Assembly: GCF_019048065.1 (NCBI RefSeq)
Contig: NZ_CP077291.1
Location: 3,844,001 to 3,908,000 of the forward strand
Length of the DNA: 64,000 nucleotides
From: Citrobacter farmeri
GTDB lineage: Bacteria > Pseudomonadota > Gammaproteobacteria > Enterobacterales > Enterobacteriaceae
Reading direction: 5' to 3'
Part shown: one piece after another, positions 52,391-63,206 of the stretch
Layout of the letters: each line of letters opens with the position of its first letter
How positions within the stretch are numbered: the stretch's first letter is position 1
The notes under the pieces: generated by a model
The model's input: only the letters and a program-made list of their open reading frames with translations
Database searches by the model: none
What the model was told of the DNA's origin: nothing
Position numbers and translations under genes: made by a program

Positions 52391-53176
52391 ATGAGTGAAT
52401 CTTTACATTTAACCCGCAACGGGGCGATTCTGGAAATTATGCTGGATCGGCCAAAAGCAAATGCGATTGATGCCAAAACCAGTTTTCAAATGGGCGAGGC
52501 TTTTCTTAATTTCCGTGACGATCCCGAACTGCGCGTAGCAATCGTCACCGGCGCGGGTGAAAAATTCTTTTCCGCCGGCTGGGATTTAAAAGCGGCCGCG
52601 GAAGGTGAAGCGCCGGACGCCGATTTCGGCCCTGGCGGATTCGCCGGTCTGACCGAAATATTCAATCTCGACAAACCGGTGATCGCCGCCGTCAATGGCT
52701 ATGCCTTCGGCGGGGGCTTCGAACTGGCCCTGGCGGCAGACTTTATTGTTTGTGCCGACAACGCCAGTTTTGCGCTACCTGAAGCCAAACTCGGCATCGT
52801 ACCGGACAGCGGTGGTGTCCTGCGCCTGCCGAAAATACTGCCCCCGGCAATCGTCAATGAAATGGTCATGACCGGCAGACGCATGAATGCGGAAGAAGCG
52901 CTGCGCTGGGGGATCGTCAATCGTGTGGTCAGCCAGCAAGAACTGATGGCCAGCGCGCGTGAACTGGCGCAACAGCTGGTGAACAGTGCACCGCTGGCGA
53001 TCGCCGCACTGAAAGAGATTTATCGCACGACCAGTGAAATGCCGGTGGAGGAAGCTTACCGCTTTATCCGCAGCGGTGTGCTGAAGCACTATCCGTCCGT
53101 GCTGCACTCCGAAGATGCGTTAGAAGGGCCGCAGGCGTTTGCTGAAAAGCGCGATCCGGTCTGGAAAGGACGCTGA
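52391..53176 (+). CDS. caiD: Carnitinyl-CoA dehydratase (crotonobetainyl-CoA hydratase)
   Basis: Enoyl-CoA hydratase/isomerase (crotonase) family enzyme of 261 residues that interconverts L-carnitinyl-CoA and crotonobetainyl-CoA. The oxyanion-hole segments are [14 protein letters not shown] and [20 protein letters not shown]; the catalytic glutamate region is [31 protein letters not shown] ribosome site precedes it. caiE begins a few bases after its stop. Confidence 0.97.
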   Translation: MSESLHLTRNGAILEIMLDRPKANAIDAKTSFQMGEAFLNFRDDPELRVAIVTGAGEKFFSAGWDLKAAAEGEAPDADFGPGGFAGLTEIFNLDKPVIAAVNGYAFGGGFELALAADFIVCADNASFALPEAKLGIVPDSGGVLRLPKILPPAIVNEMVMTGRRMNAEEALRWGIVNRVVSQQELMASARELAQQLVNSAPLAIAALKEIYRTTSEMPVEEAYRFIRSGVLKHYPSVLHSEDALEGPQAFAEKRDPVWKGR

Positions 53177-53182
53177 TTGATC

Positions 53183-53779
53183 ATGCGCTGCTACGCCTTT
53201 GAAGGCCTGATTCCCGTGGTACATCCCGAGGCGTTTGTGCATCCCAGCGCGGTACTGATTGGTGATGTGATCGTGGGGGCTGGCGTATACGTCGGCCCGC
53301 TCGCATCGCTGCGCGGTGACTATGGCCGCCTGATCCTCGAAGCGGGCTCCAACCTCCAGGACGGTTGCATTATGCATGGCTACTGCGATACGGACACGGT
53401 GGTACGCGAGAACGGACACATCGGGCACGGGGCTATCCTGCACGGCTGCGTGATTGGCCGGGACGCGCTGGTGGGGATGAACAGCGTGATCATGGATGGC
53501 GCAGTCATTGGCGATGAAAGCATTGTCGCCGCCATGAGCTTTGTCAAAGCCGGATTTACTGGCGCTGCGCGGCAGTTGCTGGTCGGCACGCCTGCCCGCG
53601 TCGTGCGTGACGTCACCGAACAGGAACTGCACTGGAAACGACTTAATACAAAGGAATATCAGGATCTTGCCGTACGTTGTCGGGCATCATTGTGGGAAAC
53701 ATTCCCGCTGTCGGAAGTTGAAGCAAACCGACCGCGCCTGAAAGGCACAACCGAGGTGAAGCCCAAATCGGCAATGTAA
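53183..53779 (+). CDS. caiE: Carnitine operon protein CaiE
   Basis: Hexapeptide-repeat, gamma-carbonic-anhydrase-like left-handed beta-helix protein of 198 residues (E. coli 196). Repeats are visible in [20 protein letters not shown] and [20 protein letters not shown]. It stimulates CaiB and CaiD activity in E. coli, perhaps in cofactor supply. The ATG at 53183 aligns with the family start, but a TTG at 53177, one base after the caiD stop and better spaced from AAGGA, is a real alternative. The C-terminal tail differs from E. coli. Confidence 0.93.
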   Translation: MRCYAFEGLIPVVHPEAFVHPSAVLIGDVIVGAGVYVGPLASLRGDYGRLILEAGSNLQDGCIMHGYCDTDTVVRENGHIGHGAILHGCVIGRDALVGMNSVIMDGAVIGDESIVAAMSFVKAGFTGAARQLLVGTPARVVRDVTEQELHWKRLNTKEYQDLAVRCRASLWETFPLSEVEANRPRLKGTTEVKPKSAM

Positions 53780-53784
53780 TCATA

Positions 53785-53807
53785 CCGGATGGCGCAGTGC
53801 CATCCGG
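53785..53807. repeat. Single REP unit between caiE and caiF
   Basis: CCGGATGGC-GCAGT-GCCATCCGG, a perfect 9-bp stem, in the 39-bp gap between two convergent genes. It may act as a weak two-way terminator; there is no U-run. Confidence 0.75.
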
Positions 53808-53818
53808 CAAACAAAAGA

Positions 53819-54208
53819 TTACCGACGCATACTTTTTGACAGCATCATCTGCCATTTCTGCTCGCGGTTCAGCTCTGACGGCGGCACTGCTGACATCCGT
53901 GGCGATTTGCTGACCATCTTCTCCTGAGCACTATGCCCCAGACGGGCATACAGTTGCGGATCAATATGTGTCACTCTGACCAGTCGCTGACACTGACATC
54001 CGCGACCTGCCAGTTGATTAGGGATCGTCTTAGTCTCGCAATTAATGTCCCCGACCTCAGCGAGAATATAAGAGACGGTATTGATCGCTTTGCAGTGATC
54101 CATATTAAAGTGCTTCGCAATCTCTTTCGCACTCACCCAACGCTTTTCTGCCATTACCCAATCGGCGATCAACAGGTAAAGCGGCTTTTCAACATATTCT
54201 TCACACAT
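53819..54208 (-). CDS. caiF: Transcriptional activator CaiF
   Basis: Activator of the cai and fix operons in the presence of carnitine or related betaines, about 129 residues (E. coli 131). The N-terminal half is a winged-helix region (VSAKEIAKHFNMDHCKAINT); two cysteines lie in GRGCQCQRLVRV. The C-terminus ELNREQKWQMMLSKSMRR is nearly invariant. The start is uncertain: the ATG at 54208 matches the family but has only a weak ribosome site; a GTG two codons upstream is possible. Convergent to caiE. Confidence 0.93.
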   Translation of the reverse strand: MCEEYVEKPLYLLIADWVMAEKRWVSAKEIAKHFNMDHCKAINTVSYILAEVGDINCETKTIPNQLAGRGCQCQRLVRVTHIDPQLYARLGHSAQEKMVSKSPRMSAVPPSELNREQKWQMMLSKSMRR

Positions 54209-54400
54209 AAGCACACCATTTCACAAATTAAAAATCTTGTTATGCCCTGTCTGTAAAATACAAAAACAAGACCATATTGAAATTGTGGGATTAAATAATA
54301 GTAAGCAACTTAACGACGCATTATTGTGAGCCAAATCTTGCTTGTTACATTGAATGCTGTCCTTGTGCGCAATATATCCCCAGAAATAAACGGATTGCAT

Positions 54401-54432
54401 AAAAAAACGGCTCCGTTTCCGGAACCGTTTTT
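54401..54432 (-). terminator. carAB terminator
   Basis: On the minus strand AACGGTTCC, loop GGAAAC, GGAGCCGTT (one G-U pair), then a run of T, 27 bases past the carB stop. The A-rich flank on the other side could let it work in both directions. Confidence 0.88.
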
Positions 54433-54458
54433 AAAACAGTGGTTAATGATGCTGCCGT

Positions 54459-57400
54459 TTATTTTTTGATTTGCGCGTGCATTTCCTGAACGGAGGTCAC
54501 TTTCTCCGTCGCATCGGCATTCAGCGCCATCGCGGTAGCAAAACCCCCGTTCAGCGTGGTGTCATAGTGCACTTTGTACTGCAGCGCGCTACGGCGAATC
54601 ACCCTGGAGTCTTCGATGGCGCGACGGCCTGCGGTGGTGTTGATGATGTAGGTATATTCGCCATTCTTGATGCGGTCCTGAATGTGCGGACGCCCCTCAT
54701 GCACCTTGTTCACCAGACGCGGATTGATCCCGGCTTCACCCAGCACAATCGCAGTACCGTGGGTGGCATCCAGTTCAAAACCCTGTTTCAGCAGTTTCGC
54801 GGCCAGGTCCACCACGCGCTCTTTATCGCCTTCACGCACAGAGAGCAGCGCCCGGCCCTGTTTCTTCATGGTGGAGTTGCTGCCCAGTTGCGCCTTGGCG
54901 AATGCTTCCGCAAAGGTACGGCCCACGCCCATTACTTCCCCGGTGGAGCGCATTTCCGGCCCTAACAGCGGGTCGACGCCCGGGAACTTGTTGAACGGCA
55001 GCACCACTTCTTTCACCGAGTAGTACGGCGGGATAATTTCTTTGGTCACACCCTGCTCGGTCAGCGATTTGCCCGCCATCACGCGTGCCGCCACTTTCGC
55101 CAGCGGTACGCCGGTCGCTTTGGAGACGAATGGCACAGTACGCGCCGCACGTGGGTTCACTTCAATCAGGTACACTTCGTTGTCTTTCACTGCGAACTGA
55201 ACGTTCATCAGACCACGAACCTGCAGTTCGAAAGCCAGTTTCTGCACCTGCTGGCGCATCACATCCTGAATTTCCTGGCTCAGGGTGTAAGCGGGCAGAG
55301 AACAGGCGGAGTCACCGGAGTGGACGCCCGCTTGTTCAATGTGTTCCATGATGCCGCCAATCAGCACCATTTCGCCGTCACAGATCGCGTCCACATCCAC
55401 TTCAATCGCGTCATCGAGGAAGCGGTCGAGCAGAACCGGCGCGTCGTTGGAAACGCTGACTGCGGTCTGGAAGTAGCGGCGCAGGTCAGCTTCGTCGTAG
55501 ACGATTTCCATCGCGCGTCCGCCCAGCACGTAGGACGGGCGCACCACCAGCGGGTAGCCAATCTCTTTCGCTTTTTCGACGGCCTGTTCGATAGCCGTCA
55601 CGGTGGCGTTAGCCGGTTGTTTCAGCTTCAGACGGTCAACCGCATGCTGGAAACGCTCACGGTCTTCTGCACGGTCAATCGCATCCGGACTGGTACCGAT
55701 AACCGGCACGCCCGCCGCTTCCAGCGCACGCGCCAGCTTCAACGGAGTCTGGCCACCGTACTGCACGATCACGCCCTTCGGCTTCTCAATGCGCACGATT
55801 TCCAGGACATCCTCCAGCGTTACCGGCTCAAAGTAGAGGCGGTCGGAGGTGTCATAGTCGGTGGAGACGGTTTCCGGGTTACAGTTGACCATGATGGTCT
55901 CAAAACCGTCTTCGCGCAGCGCCAGAGAGGCGTGTACGCAGCAGTAGTCAAATTCGATCCCCTGGCCGATACGGTTTGGACCGCCGCCGAGCACCATGAT
56001 TTTGTCGCGGTCAACGGACGGGTTCGCCTCACACTCATCTTCATAAGTAGAGTACATGTAGGCGGTATCGGTGGCGAATTCTGCCGCACAGGTGTCCACA
56101 CGTTTGTAGACCGGGTGCAGGTTGTACTGGTCACGCAGTTTGCGCACTTCCGCTTCACGCACGCCGGCCAGTTTAGCCAGACGCGCATCGGCAAAGCCTT
56201 TGCGTTTCAACTGGCGCAGGAAGTCAGGGGTCAGGCCGTTGATGCCCAGCTCCGCCACTTTTTCTTCCAGACGTACCAGCTCTTCAATTTGTACCAGGAA
56301 CCAGCGATCGATGTTGGTCAGGTTGAATACACCGTCAACAGACAGGCCCGCACGGAACGCATCGGCGATATACCAGATACGCTCAGCGCCCGCGTCTTTC
56401 AACTCACGGCGGATTTTGGTCAGCGCTTCCGGGTCATCCAGGCTCACTTTCGGGTCAAAGCCGGTGGCGCCCACTTCCAGACCGCGCAGCGCTTTTTGCA
56501 GAGATTCCTGCTGGGTGCGGCCAATTGCCATTACCTCACCGACAGATTTCATCTGGGTGGTCAGACGGTCGTTAGCACCAACGAATTTTTCGAAGTTGAA
56601 GCGAGGGATTTTCGTGACCACATAGTCGATGGACGGTTCGAACGATGCCGGGGTACGACCGCCAGTGATGTCGTTCATCAGTTCATCGAGGGTGTAACCT
56701 ACCGCCAGTTTCGCCGCGACTTTCGCAATCGGGAAGCCGGTGGCTTTCGACGCCAGCGCTGAGGAGCGGGATACGCGCGGGTTCATTTCGATCACAATCA
56801 GGCGACCGTTTTTCGGGTTCACCGCGAACTGAACGTTCGAACCGCCGGTTTCAACACCGATTTCACGCAGTACCGCCATCGAAGCGTTACGCATGATTTG
56901 ATATTCTTTGTCGGTCAGCGTCTGGGCAGGTGCAACGGTGATGGAGTCACCGGTGTGGATACCCATCGCATCGAAGTTCTCGATGGAGCAGACGATGATG
57001 CAGTTGTCGTTTTTATCACGCACGACTTCCATCTCGTACTCTTTCCAGCCAATAAGCGATTCATCAATCAGCAATTCATTGGTTGGGGAAAGATCCAGAC
57101 CGCGGGTACAAATCTCTTCAAACTCTTCACGGTTGTAGGCGATACCGCCGCCGGTGCCGCCCATGGTAAAGGACGGACGGATGATACACGGATAACCGAC
57201 GTCAGCCGCAACCGCCAGCGCTTCTTCCAGAGTATGAGCAATCCCCGAGCGAGCGGTGTCGAGACCGATTTTTTTCATTGCGATGTCGAAGCGACGACGG
57301 TCTTCTGCTTTATCAATCGCGTCGGCCGTCGCACCAATCATGGTCACGCCAAACTCGGCCAGCACCCCCTGGCGCTCCAGTTCCAGCGCGCAGTTCAGCG

Positions 57401-57683
57401 CCGTCTGACCGCCCATGGTCGGCAGCACCGCGTCCGGACGCTCTTTCTCAATAATCTTGCGGACCACTTCCCAGTGAATCGGCTCAATGTAGGTCGCATC
57501 GGCCATTTCCGGATCGGTCATGATGGTAGCCGGGTTGGAGTTCACGAGGATGACGCGGTAACCCTCTTCACGCAGCGCTTTACACGCCTGCGCACCGGAG
57601 TAGTCAAACTCACACGCCTGACCGATAACAATCGGACCCGCGCCCAGAATCAGGATACTTTTTATGTCTGTACGTTTTGGCAT
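54459..57683 (-). CDS. carB: Carbamoyl-phosphate synthase large subunit
   Basis: Makes carbamoyl phosphate for arginine and pyrimidine synthesis from bicarbonate, ammonia (delivered by CarA) and two ATP. It has 1074 residues. Two homologous ATP-grasp halves: carboxyphosphate domain (about 1-400, with [15 protein letters not shown]) and carbamoyl-phosphate domain (about 553-933, with [20 protein letters not shown]), separated by an oligomerisation domain; the C-terminal 140 residues form the allosteric UMP/ornithine domain. carA stops 19 bases after its upstream side; the two form one operon. Confidence 0.98.
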   Translation of the reverse strand: MPKRTDIKSILILGAGPIVIGQACEFDYSGAQACKALREEGYRVILVNSNPATIMTDPEMADATYIEPIHWEVVRKIIEKERPDAVLPTMGGQTALNCALELERQGVLAEFGVTMIGATADAIDKAEDRRRFDIAMKKIGLDTARSGIAHTLEEALAVAADVGYPCIIRPSFTMGGTGGGIAYNREEFEEICTRGLDLSPTNELLIDESLIGWKEYEMEVVRDKNDNCIIVCSIENFDAMGIHTGDSITVAPAQTLTDKEYQIMRNASMAVLREIGVETGGSNVQFAVNPKNGRLIVIEMNPRVSRSSALASKATGFPIAKVAAKLAVGYTLDELMNDITGGRTPASFEPSIDYVVTKIPRFNFEKFVGANDRLTTQMKSVGEVMAIGRTQQESLQKALRGLEVGATGFDPKVSLDDPEALTKIRRELKDAGAERIWYIADAFRAGLSVDGVFNLTNIDRWFLVQIEELVRLEEKVAELGINGLTPDFLRQLKRKGFADARLAKLAGVREAEVRKLRDQYNLHPVYKRVDTCAAEFATDTAYMYSTYEDECEANPSVDRDKIMVLGGGPNRIGQGIEFDYCCVHASLALREDGFETIMVNCNPETVSTDYDTSDRLYFEPVTLEDVLEIVRIEKPKGVIVQYGGQTPLKLARALEAAGVPVIGTSPDAIDRAEDRERFQHAVDRLKLKQPANATVTAIEQAVEKAKEIGYPLVVRPSYVLGGRAMEIVYDEADLRRYFQTAVSVSNDAPVLLDRFLDDAIEVDVDAICDGEMVLIGGIMEHIEQAGVHSGDSACSLPAYTLSQEIQDVMRQQVQKLAFELQVRGLMNVQFAVKDNEVYLIEVNPRAARTVPFVSKATGVPLAKVAARVMAGKSLTEQGVTKEIIPPYYSVKEVVLPFNKFPGVDPLLGPEMRSTGEVMGVGRTFAEAFAKAQLGSNSTMKKQGRALLSVREGDKERVVDLAAKLLKQGFELDATHGTAIVLGEAGINPRLVNKVHEGRPHIQDRIKNGEYTYIINTTAGRRAIEDSRVIRRSALQYKVHYDTTLNGGFATAMALNADATEKVTSVQEMHAQIKK

Positions 57684-57701
57684 GGTTCTCTTAACTCCTG
57701 A

Positions 57702-58850
57702 TTATTTCGCGGACTGACGGTAGAACTCAATTAACTCGATAAAGTGGTCGAACAACGGCGCGGCATCGTGGGGACCCGGGCTCGCTTCCGGGTGACCCTG
57801 GAAGCTGAATGCCGGTTTGTCGGTGCGATGAATCCCCTGCAGGGTGCCATCGAACAGCGACTTGTGGGTGACGCGCAGATTTGCCGGCATGGATGCTTCA
57901 TCCACCGCAAAGCCGTGGTTCTGGGCCGTGATCATCACGGTATTGTTGTCGATATCTTTGACAGGATGGTTACCGCCGTGGTGGCCGAATTTCATCTTCA
58001 CGGTTTTCGCCCCGCTCGCCAGTGCCAATAGCTGATGGCCTAAGCAGATACCAAATACCGGAATATCGGTTTTGAGGAATTTCTGAATCGCGTCGATAGC
58101 GTAATCACACGGCGCCGGGTCACCAGGACCGTTCGACAGGAAGATCCCGTCCGGATTCATCTTCAGCACCTCTTCTGCTGGCGTTTTTGCCGGAACAACC
58201 GTCAGACGGCAGCCGCGGTCCACCAGCATGCGCAGGATGTTGCGCTTGGCACCAAAGTCGTAGGCGACAACGTGGAACGGCAGTTCGCCTTCTTTCTTCG
58301 CTTCCGGCAGGTCATCGGCCAGCGTCCAGCTCCCCTGCGTCCAGCTGTAAGATTCCGTGGTGGTCACTTCTTTCGCCAGATCCATTCCATTCAGGCCCGG
58401 GAACGCTTTCGCTTTTTCCAGCGCAAGCTGAGCATCCAGGTTATCGCCCGCGATGATGCAACCGTTCTGTGCCCCTTTCTCACGCAGCAGACGCGTCAGC
58501 TTACGGGTATCGATATCGGCAATCGCCACGATGTTATGGCGTTTCAGGTAAGAAGAGAGGTCTTCGGTATTGCGAAAGTTGCTGGCAATCAGCGGCAGGT
58601 CACGAATGACGAGGCCTTGCGCATGGACCTGGGAGGATTCTTCATCGGCGGCATTGGTGCCGACATTACCGATATGGGGATAAGTAAGAGTAACGATTTG
58701 GCGGGAATAGGAAGGATCAGTGAGGATTTCTTGATAACCGGTCATTGAAGTATTGAAAACGACTTCCCCAACCGCCGAACCTGTTGCCCCTATGGCCCGA
58801 CCGTGAAACTGGGTTCCGTCTTCCAGAACCAATAGCGCTGACTTAATCAA
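57702..58850 (-). CDS. carA: Carbamoyl-phosphate synthase small subunit
   Basis: Glutaminase subunit that supplies ammonia to CarB, 382 residues. Class I amidotransferase domain with the nucleophile Cys269 in [13 protein letters not shown] and a His-Glu pair near [15 protein letters not shown]. The start is the rare TTG at 58850 ([12 protein letters not shown]), preceded by a strong GGAGGG site; this matches the E. coli start. A GTG/ATG nine codons upstream lies over the operator and is rejected. Confidence 0.96.
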   Translation of the reverse strand: MIKSALLVLEDGTQFHGRAIGATGSAVGEVVFNTSMTGYQEILTDPSYSRQIVTLTYPHIGNVGTNAADEESSQVHAQGLVIRDLPLIASNFRNTEDLSSYLKRHNIVAIADIDTRKLTRLLREKGAQNGCIIAGDNLDAQLALEKAKAFPGLNGMDLAKEVTTTESYSWTQGSWTLADDLPEAKKEGELPFHVVAYDFGAKRNILRMLVDRGCRLTVVPAKTPAEEVLKMNPDGIFLSNGPGDPAPCDYAIDAIQKFLKTDIPVFGICLGHQLLALASGAKTVKMKFGHHGGNHPVKDIDNNTVMITAQNHGFAVDEASMPANLRVTHKSLFDGTLQGIHRTDKPAFSFQGHPEASPGPHDAAPLFDHFIELIEFYRQSAK

Positions 58851-58860
58851 AACACCCTCC

Positions 58861-58898
58861 AGAGAATATTCACTCACTTTATTTGCATATTAATGCAT
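58861..58898 (-). promoter_or_regulatory. Tandem ARG boxes at the proximal car promoter
   Basis: Two adjacent ArgR-type imperfect palindromes, AGTGAGTGAATATTCTCT (58878-58861) and ATGCATTAATATGCAAAT (58898-58881), 2 bp apart, directly upstream of the carA ribosome site. This is the known arrangement of the arginine-repressed P2 promoter. Confidence 0.75.
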
Positions 58899-58956
58899 TA
58901 ACATAGCATGAATCAATGCAAATTTGCTTACCCGCGGATTTCTGGCAAACGGCGGC

Positions 58957-58985
58957 ATTCTGGAGATAAGACGGGTAAAAGTCAA
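58957..58985 (-). promoter_or_regulatory. Distal car promoter P1
   Basis: Minus-strand TTGACT (58985-58980), 17-bp spacer, CAGAAT (58962-58957), giving a start near 58950, about 100 bp before carA. It fits the E. coli pyrimidine-regulated P1. Confidence 0.72.
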
Positions 58986-59070
58986 CTTAAAGGCGGTATT
59001 TTTTATATTCTTTTGCGACTCAGGATGAATTGATCGGATTTAACAGGCAAAAAGATCACCTAACCCTGGC

Positions 59071-59086
59071 AGGAAAACGCTTGCGT
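59071..59086 (-). promoter_or_regulatory. PurR box of carAB
   Basis: Minus strand ACGCAAGCGTTTTCCT, differing from the PurR consensus ACGCAAACGTTTTCNT at one base. It lies about 120-135 bp upstream of the P1 start, the position reported for E. coli. Confidence 0.83.
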
Positions 59087-59219
59087 GCGCAATTATGCGT
59101 AAAAAACAATCTTACCCTTCAAAAAAGTGGACCAAATGGTCAAAATTTACATTCAGGCAACGTAAAATGAAGAGAAAAGGTTAATTTATTCGCGGTTCAT
59201 TTAAAAAGTGCTTTAAATG

Positions 59220-59252
59220 AGAAAAATAAAAGGGCAATAAAAATATTGCCCT
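59220..59252 (-). terminator. dapB terminator
   Basis: Minus strand AGGGCAATA, loop TTTT, TATTGCCCT, then TTTATTTTT. A perfect 9-bp stem 54 bases past dapB. Confidence 0.88.
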
Positions 59253-59306
59253 ATGTAATCAATGCATTGAGATTACAATAACCACATCACGAAAGGTAAT
59301 AATTGA

Positions 59307-60143
<837 letters not shown>

Positions 60144-60261
60144 TTAAAATGATGTAAATCGTTTTCAGATTAACCAGCACGTCGTCATGCCGCTAGCCAA
60201 AAACGTCGATAATTAGAATTTAATGATAAACAGAGAGAGATATCAGTAAAAGGCATGACGA

Positions 60262-61269
60262 TCAGCGAAAACCGCATGATTCCCTGATCACCAGCGCCGG
60301 CGGCAGAATAATTCGTTTCGCCGGCTCATCGTTTCCCTGAATACGACTGTAAAGTAACTCCCCCGCCTTACGACCAATCTCTTTCGCCGCCACCGATACG
60401 GTAGTGAGCGCAGGCTGAACCAATGCCGCTTCGGTAATATCATCGAACCCGACTAAAGCAAAGTCACGCCCGGGTTCACGCCCCATTTTTCGTAGCGCCT
60501 GCATCACCCCCAGCGCCACAATATCCTGATAACACACGGCTGCGGTAATGTGCGGATGATGCACAAGCAGAGATTCCGCCGCGTTCGCGCCATCAATCTG
60601 GCTGGCCTGAGCGGCAACGATCCACTGTGGATTCGGTGAGATGCCATGTTCCAGTAGCGTGCTGGTAAATCCGCCAATGCGCTGCGCCCGGCTTCCTGAA
60701 TTCGGACTGCCGCCAATAAAGGCGATATTTTTATGCCCCATTCTGACTAAATGGGTCGTTGCCATTTGTGTCCCGAGAAAGTTATCGGTTCCAACAAAAT
60801 CAAAATCCGGATCGCTGAGTGGGCGAACGACCATGATAGCGGGAATATTGCGCCGTTTTAGCGCTTCGAAGAACGAGGTCGGTGTTTCTCGCGCCGCGCA
60901 GAGCACCATGCCACAGGCATTGTTGCGCATCAGTGAATCAACAAACTTTTGCTGGCGCTCACCTGACTCTTCGCTGTTCGCCAGAAACAGCAGCAGGTCG
61001 TGCCGCTCCATCTCATGGCTGAGCCCCGCCGTCATCTCACCATAAAATGGGTTGGTAATATCATGCAACAAGAGCCCAACCTGATTGCTGCTGCGATTAC
61101 GCAAATTCGCTGCGGTCTGGTTATAGACATAGCCAGACTCATCCAGCGCTTTTAGCACGCGCTCGCGCGTTGCCTGTGAAATACGCCCCCGATTACGCAG
61201 CACCATCGACACGGTCGCCGTGGAGACGCCTGCGCGCTTCGCAACCTGCGCCAGGGTAATGGTTGTCAT
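60262..61269 (-). CDS. LacI/MalI-type transcriptional repressor
   Basis: LacI-family regulator of 335 residues. The helix-turn-helix TLAQVAKRAGVSTATVSMVL (5-24) is followed by the hinge YNQTAANLRNRSSNQVGLLL and a periplasmic-binding-protein-like effector domain; the body resembles MalI more than GalR. AGGAG lies six bases before the ATG at 61269. Divergent from the isomerase/PTS operon, and three copies of one palindrome sit between them, so it very likely represses that operon and itself. The inducer is unknown, probably the phosphosugar or sugar carried by the PTS. Confidence 0.92.
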   Translation of the reverse strand: MTTITLAQVAKRAGVSTATVSMVLRNRGRISQATRERVLKALDESGYVYNQTAANLRNRSSNQVGLLLHDITNPFYGEMTAGLSHEMERHDLLLFLANSEESGERQQKFVDSLMRNNACGMVLCAARETPTSFFEALKRRNIPAIMVVRPLSDPDFDFVGTDNFLGTQMATTHLVRMGHKNIAFIGGSPNSGSRAQRIGGFTSTLLEHGISPNPQWIVAAQASQIDGANAAESLLVHHPHITAAVCYQDIVALGVMQALRKMGREPGRDFALVGFDDITEAALVQPALTTVSVAAKEIGRKAGELLYSRIQGNDEPAKRIILPPALVIRESCGFR

Positions 61270-61291
61270 GACTTCTCCTGTTTATCCCTAA

Positions 61292-61307
61292 GGTTAATCG
61301 AATAACC
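61292..61307. promoter_or_regulatory. Operator O1 of the PTS locus
   Basis: GGTTAATCGAATAACC, a near-perfect palindrome centred on CG, 23 bases before the repressor start; well placed for autorepression. Same core as O2 and O3. Confidence 0.7.
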
Positions 61308-61326
61308 TCAATATTGTCCCGATACG

Positions 61327-61342
61327 TGTGATTCTCATCACG
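61327..61342. promoter_or_regulatory. CRP-like site of the PTS locus
   Basis: TGTGATTCTCATCACG matches TGTGA-N6-TCACA at nine of ten positions and lies between O1 and O2. It suggests cAMP-CRP activation of the isomerase/PTS operon. Confidence 0.7.
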
Positions 61343-61381
61343 CTGGCGAGCTTTTCACCGCCCTGGTTTCTGATTATGGCG

Positions 61382-61398
61382 GGTTAATCGCGTTAACC
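61382..61398. promoter_or_regulatory. Operator O2 of the PTS locus
   Basis: GGTTAATCGCGTTAACC: the same half-sites GGTTAA/TTAACC but with one extra central base compared with O1 and O3, which may weaken binding. Confidence 0.65.
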
Positions 61399-61413
61399 AC
61401 CCTATGAAAATAA

Positions 61414-61429
61414 GGTTAATCGATTAATC
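61414..61429. promoter_or_regulatory. Operator O3 of the PTS locus
   Basis: GGTTAATCGATTAATC, palindromic except for one base, 27 bases before the isomerase start. Centre is about 31 bp (three helical turns) from O2 and about 122 bp from O1, so looping is possible. Confidence 0.7.
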
Positions 61430-61456
61430 TTTAATTAGCCAATACGGAGACGGAAA

Positions 61457-63202
61457 ATGCGTACAACCTATAATAAATTCCCTGAGGTTAATGTTCAGGG
61501 CTATGACGACGAGGCCTGGCAAGGTTGGGCGTCGGTCCATTCGGTGCTTAACGCCCGGGTTTCTGGATCATCTAAAACCATACTGATTATCGATTGCTAT
61601 CCTGGCGTACGACTGGATGAACTGGAACAACAACTCCTCACGACGTTTAACGCCGCCTTAGTGGTCAATATCGAATCCGCGCGCCGTGATGAACAGGCAC
61701 TGCATGATTTGCTGGCGCGTAATCTGACCGATGACCGCGTATTTGGCGTTCTCTCCTGTCACCACCTTGACGAGTTTTTTGATACCGACAAGCTCAACCT
61801 GTTACGCCAACAGATTGATGCTACCCCCAACGGTCTCGTGATTGTATACGGGTCAGGCGCGGCCCTGGCGCATCCCGGCGATGTGCTGGTGTATGCCGAT
61901 CTCCCGCGCTGGGAGATCCAACAGCGAATGCGCCATGATGGTCTGGGGAACTGGGGGGCGGATAACGAAGATGAAGATATTCTTCGTCGCTATAAACGCG
62001 CCTTTTTTATTGAATGGCGGGTCTTTGACCGGCACAAAACGCCGCTGCTTAAACGCGCTGATTATTTGCTTGATACCACGGTTGCAGGCGCGCCGGTGAT
62101 GGTCAGCGGCGAAGCGCTACGTGCCGGATTGCAGCAAACCACCACACAACCGTTTCGCGTCGCCCCCTTCTTTGATCCGGGCGTCTGGGGCGGACAGTGG
62201 ATGAAACACCAGTTCGATCTCGATCCCTCAGCGCCCAATTACGCGTGGTGTTTTGATTGCGTGCCCGAGGAAAACAGCCTGTTACTGCGTTTTGGTCATG
62301 TGCGGATCGAGATCCCCTCTCAGGACCTGGTGCTGACTTATCCCCGCGCCCTGCTTGGCGAGAAAGTTCATGCTCGCTTTGGCGCGGAATTCCCAATTCG
62401 TTTTGACTTCCTCGACACCATTGGCGGTCAGAACCTGAGCTTTCAGGTTCACCCGGTTACCGAATACATCCAGCAGCAGTTTGGTATGCACTATACCCAG
62501 GATGAGAGTTATTACATCCTCGAAGCAGAACCCAATGCGGTGGTCTATCTGGGCACGAAAACCGGGATCGTACCTGAGGAGATGCTGGATGATTTGCGGG
62601 CGGCGGGACGAGGCGAGAAAACCTTTGATGACGAACGCTTTGTCAATCAGGTCCCCGCGCGTAAGCACGATCACTTTCTCATCCCCGCCGGAACCGTGCA
62701 CTGCTCGGGGGCCGGGACGATGGTTCTGGAGATCAGCGCCACCCCCTATATTTTCACCTTCAAACTATGGGACTGGGGGCGTCTTGGTCTGGACGGATTG
62801 CCGCGTCCCGTCCATCTGGATCATGGGCAACAGGTCATTGACTGGCAGCGCGATACGCAATGGGTTCACAACAACCTGATCAACCGCATTGAGCCCATTG
62901 CTGAAGGAGACGGATGGCGGGAAGAAAGAACCGGGATGCACGAACGTGAGTTTATCGAAACCCGCCGCCACTGGTTTACGACGCCGGTGACACACCATAC
63001 ACACGGCGGTGTTAACGTTCTGAATCTGGTCGAAGGCGCTCAAGCGGTGGTTGACAGCCCGAGCGGCGCGTTTGCCCCATTTGTCGTGCATTATGCAGAG
63101 ACCTTTATCATCCCCGCCGCCGTTGGGGAATACCGAATTTCACCCTCAGGCGACAGCGTTGGCCAACCGCTGGCGACGATCAAAGCCTGGGTAAGAGGAT
63201 AA
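61457..63202 (+). CDS. Class I phosphomannose isomerase-like protein with N-terminal kinase-like domain
   Basis: A 581-residue protein. Residues 235-580 are cupin-type class I mannose-6-phosphate isomerase: metal ligands Gln330 and His332 in NLSFQVHP, Glu350 in QDESYYILEAE, and His415 in LIPAGTVHCSG. Residues about 1-215 resemble a uridine/nucleoside-kinase-like fold (ILIIDCYPGV, then RRYKRAFFIEWRVFDRHK, RADYLLDTT) but no GxxGxGKS P-loop is visible, so it may be a sensor or inactive kinase. Typical class I isomerases have about 390 residues. It starts after GGAGACGG and is followed 4 bases later by PTS genes; it probably isomerises the imported phosphosugar. Exact substrate unknown. Confidence 0.85.
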   Translation: MRTTYNKFPEVNVQGYDDEAWQGWASVHSVLNARVSGSSKTILIIDCYPGVRLDELEQQLLTTFNAALVVNIESARRDEQALHDLLARNLTDDRVFGVLSCHHLDEFFDTDKLNLLRQQIDATPNGLVIVYGSGAALAHPGDVLVYADLPRWEIQQRMRHDGLGNWGADNEDEDILRRYKRAFFIEWRVFDRHKTPLLKRADYLLDTTVAGAPVMVSGEALRAGLQQTTTQPFRVAPFFDPGVWGGQWMKHQFDLDPSAPNYAWCFDCVPEENSLLLRFGHVRIEIPSQDLVLTYPRALLGEKVHARFGAEFPIRFDFLDTIGGQNLSFQVHPVTEYIQQQFGMHYTQDESYYILEAEPNAVVYLGTKTGIVPEEMLDDLRAAGRGEKTFDDERFVNQVPARKHDHFLIPAGTVHCSGAGTMVLEISATPYIFTFKLWDWGRLGLDGLPRPVHLDHGQQVIDWQRDTQWVHNNLINRIEPIAEGDGWREERTGMHEREFIETRRHWFTTPVTHHTHGGVNVLNLVEGAQAVVDSPSGAFAPFVVHYAETFIIPAAVGEYRISPSGDSVGQPLATIKAWVRG

Positions 63203-63206
63203 GCCG

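Larger units (their letters stand above)
58851..59306. other. carA-dapB intergenic control region
   Basis: 456 bp without genes. From carA outward it carries ARG boxes, P1, the PurR box, an A+T-rich stretch that in E. coli holds IHF/PepA/RutR-type sites (not individually assigned here), and the dapB terminator at 59220-59252. Confidence 0.75.

Noticed and set aside
55320..56762. A 480-codon open frame on the plus strand opposite carB
   Set aside because: It lies entirely antisense to an essential, highly conserved gene and its composition is typical of the mirror frame of GC-rich codons; no ribosome site or recognisable domain.
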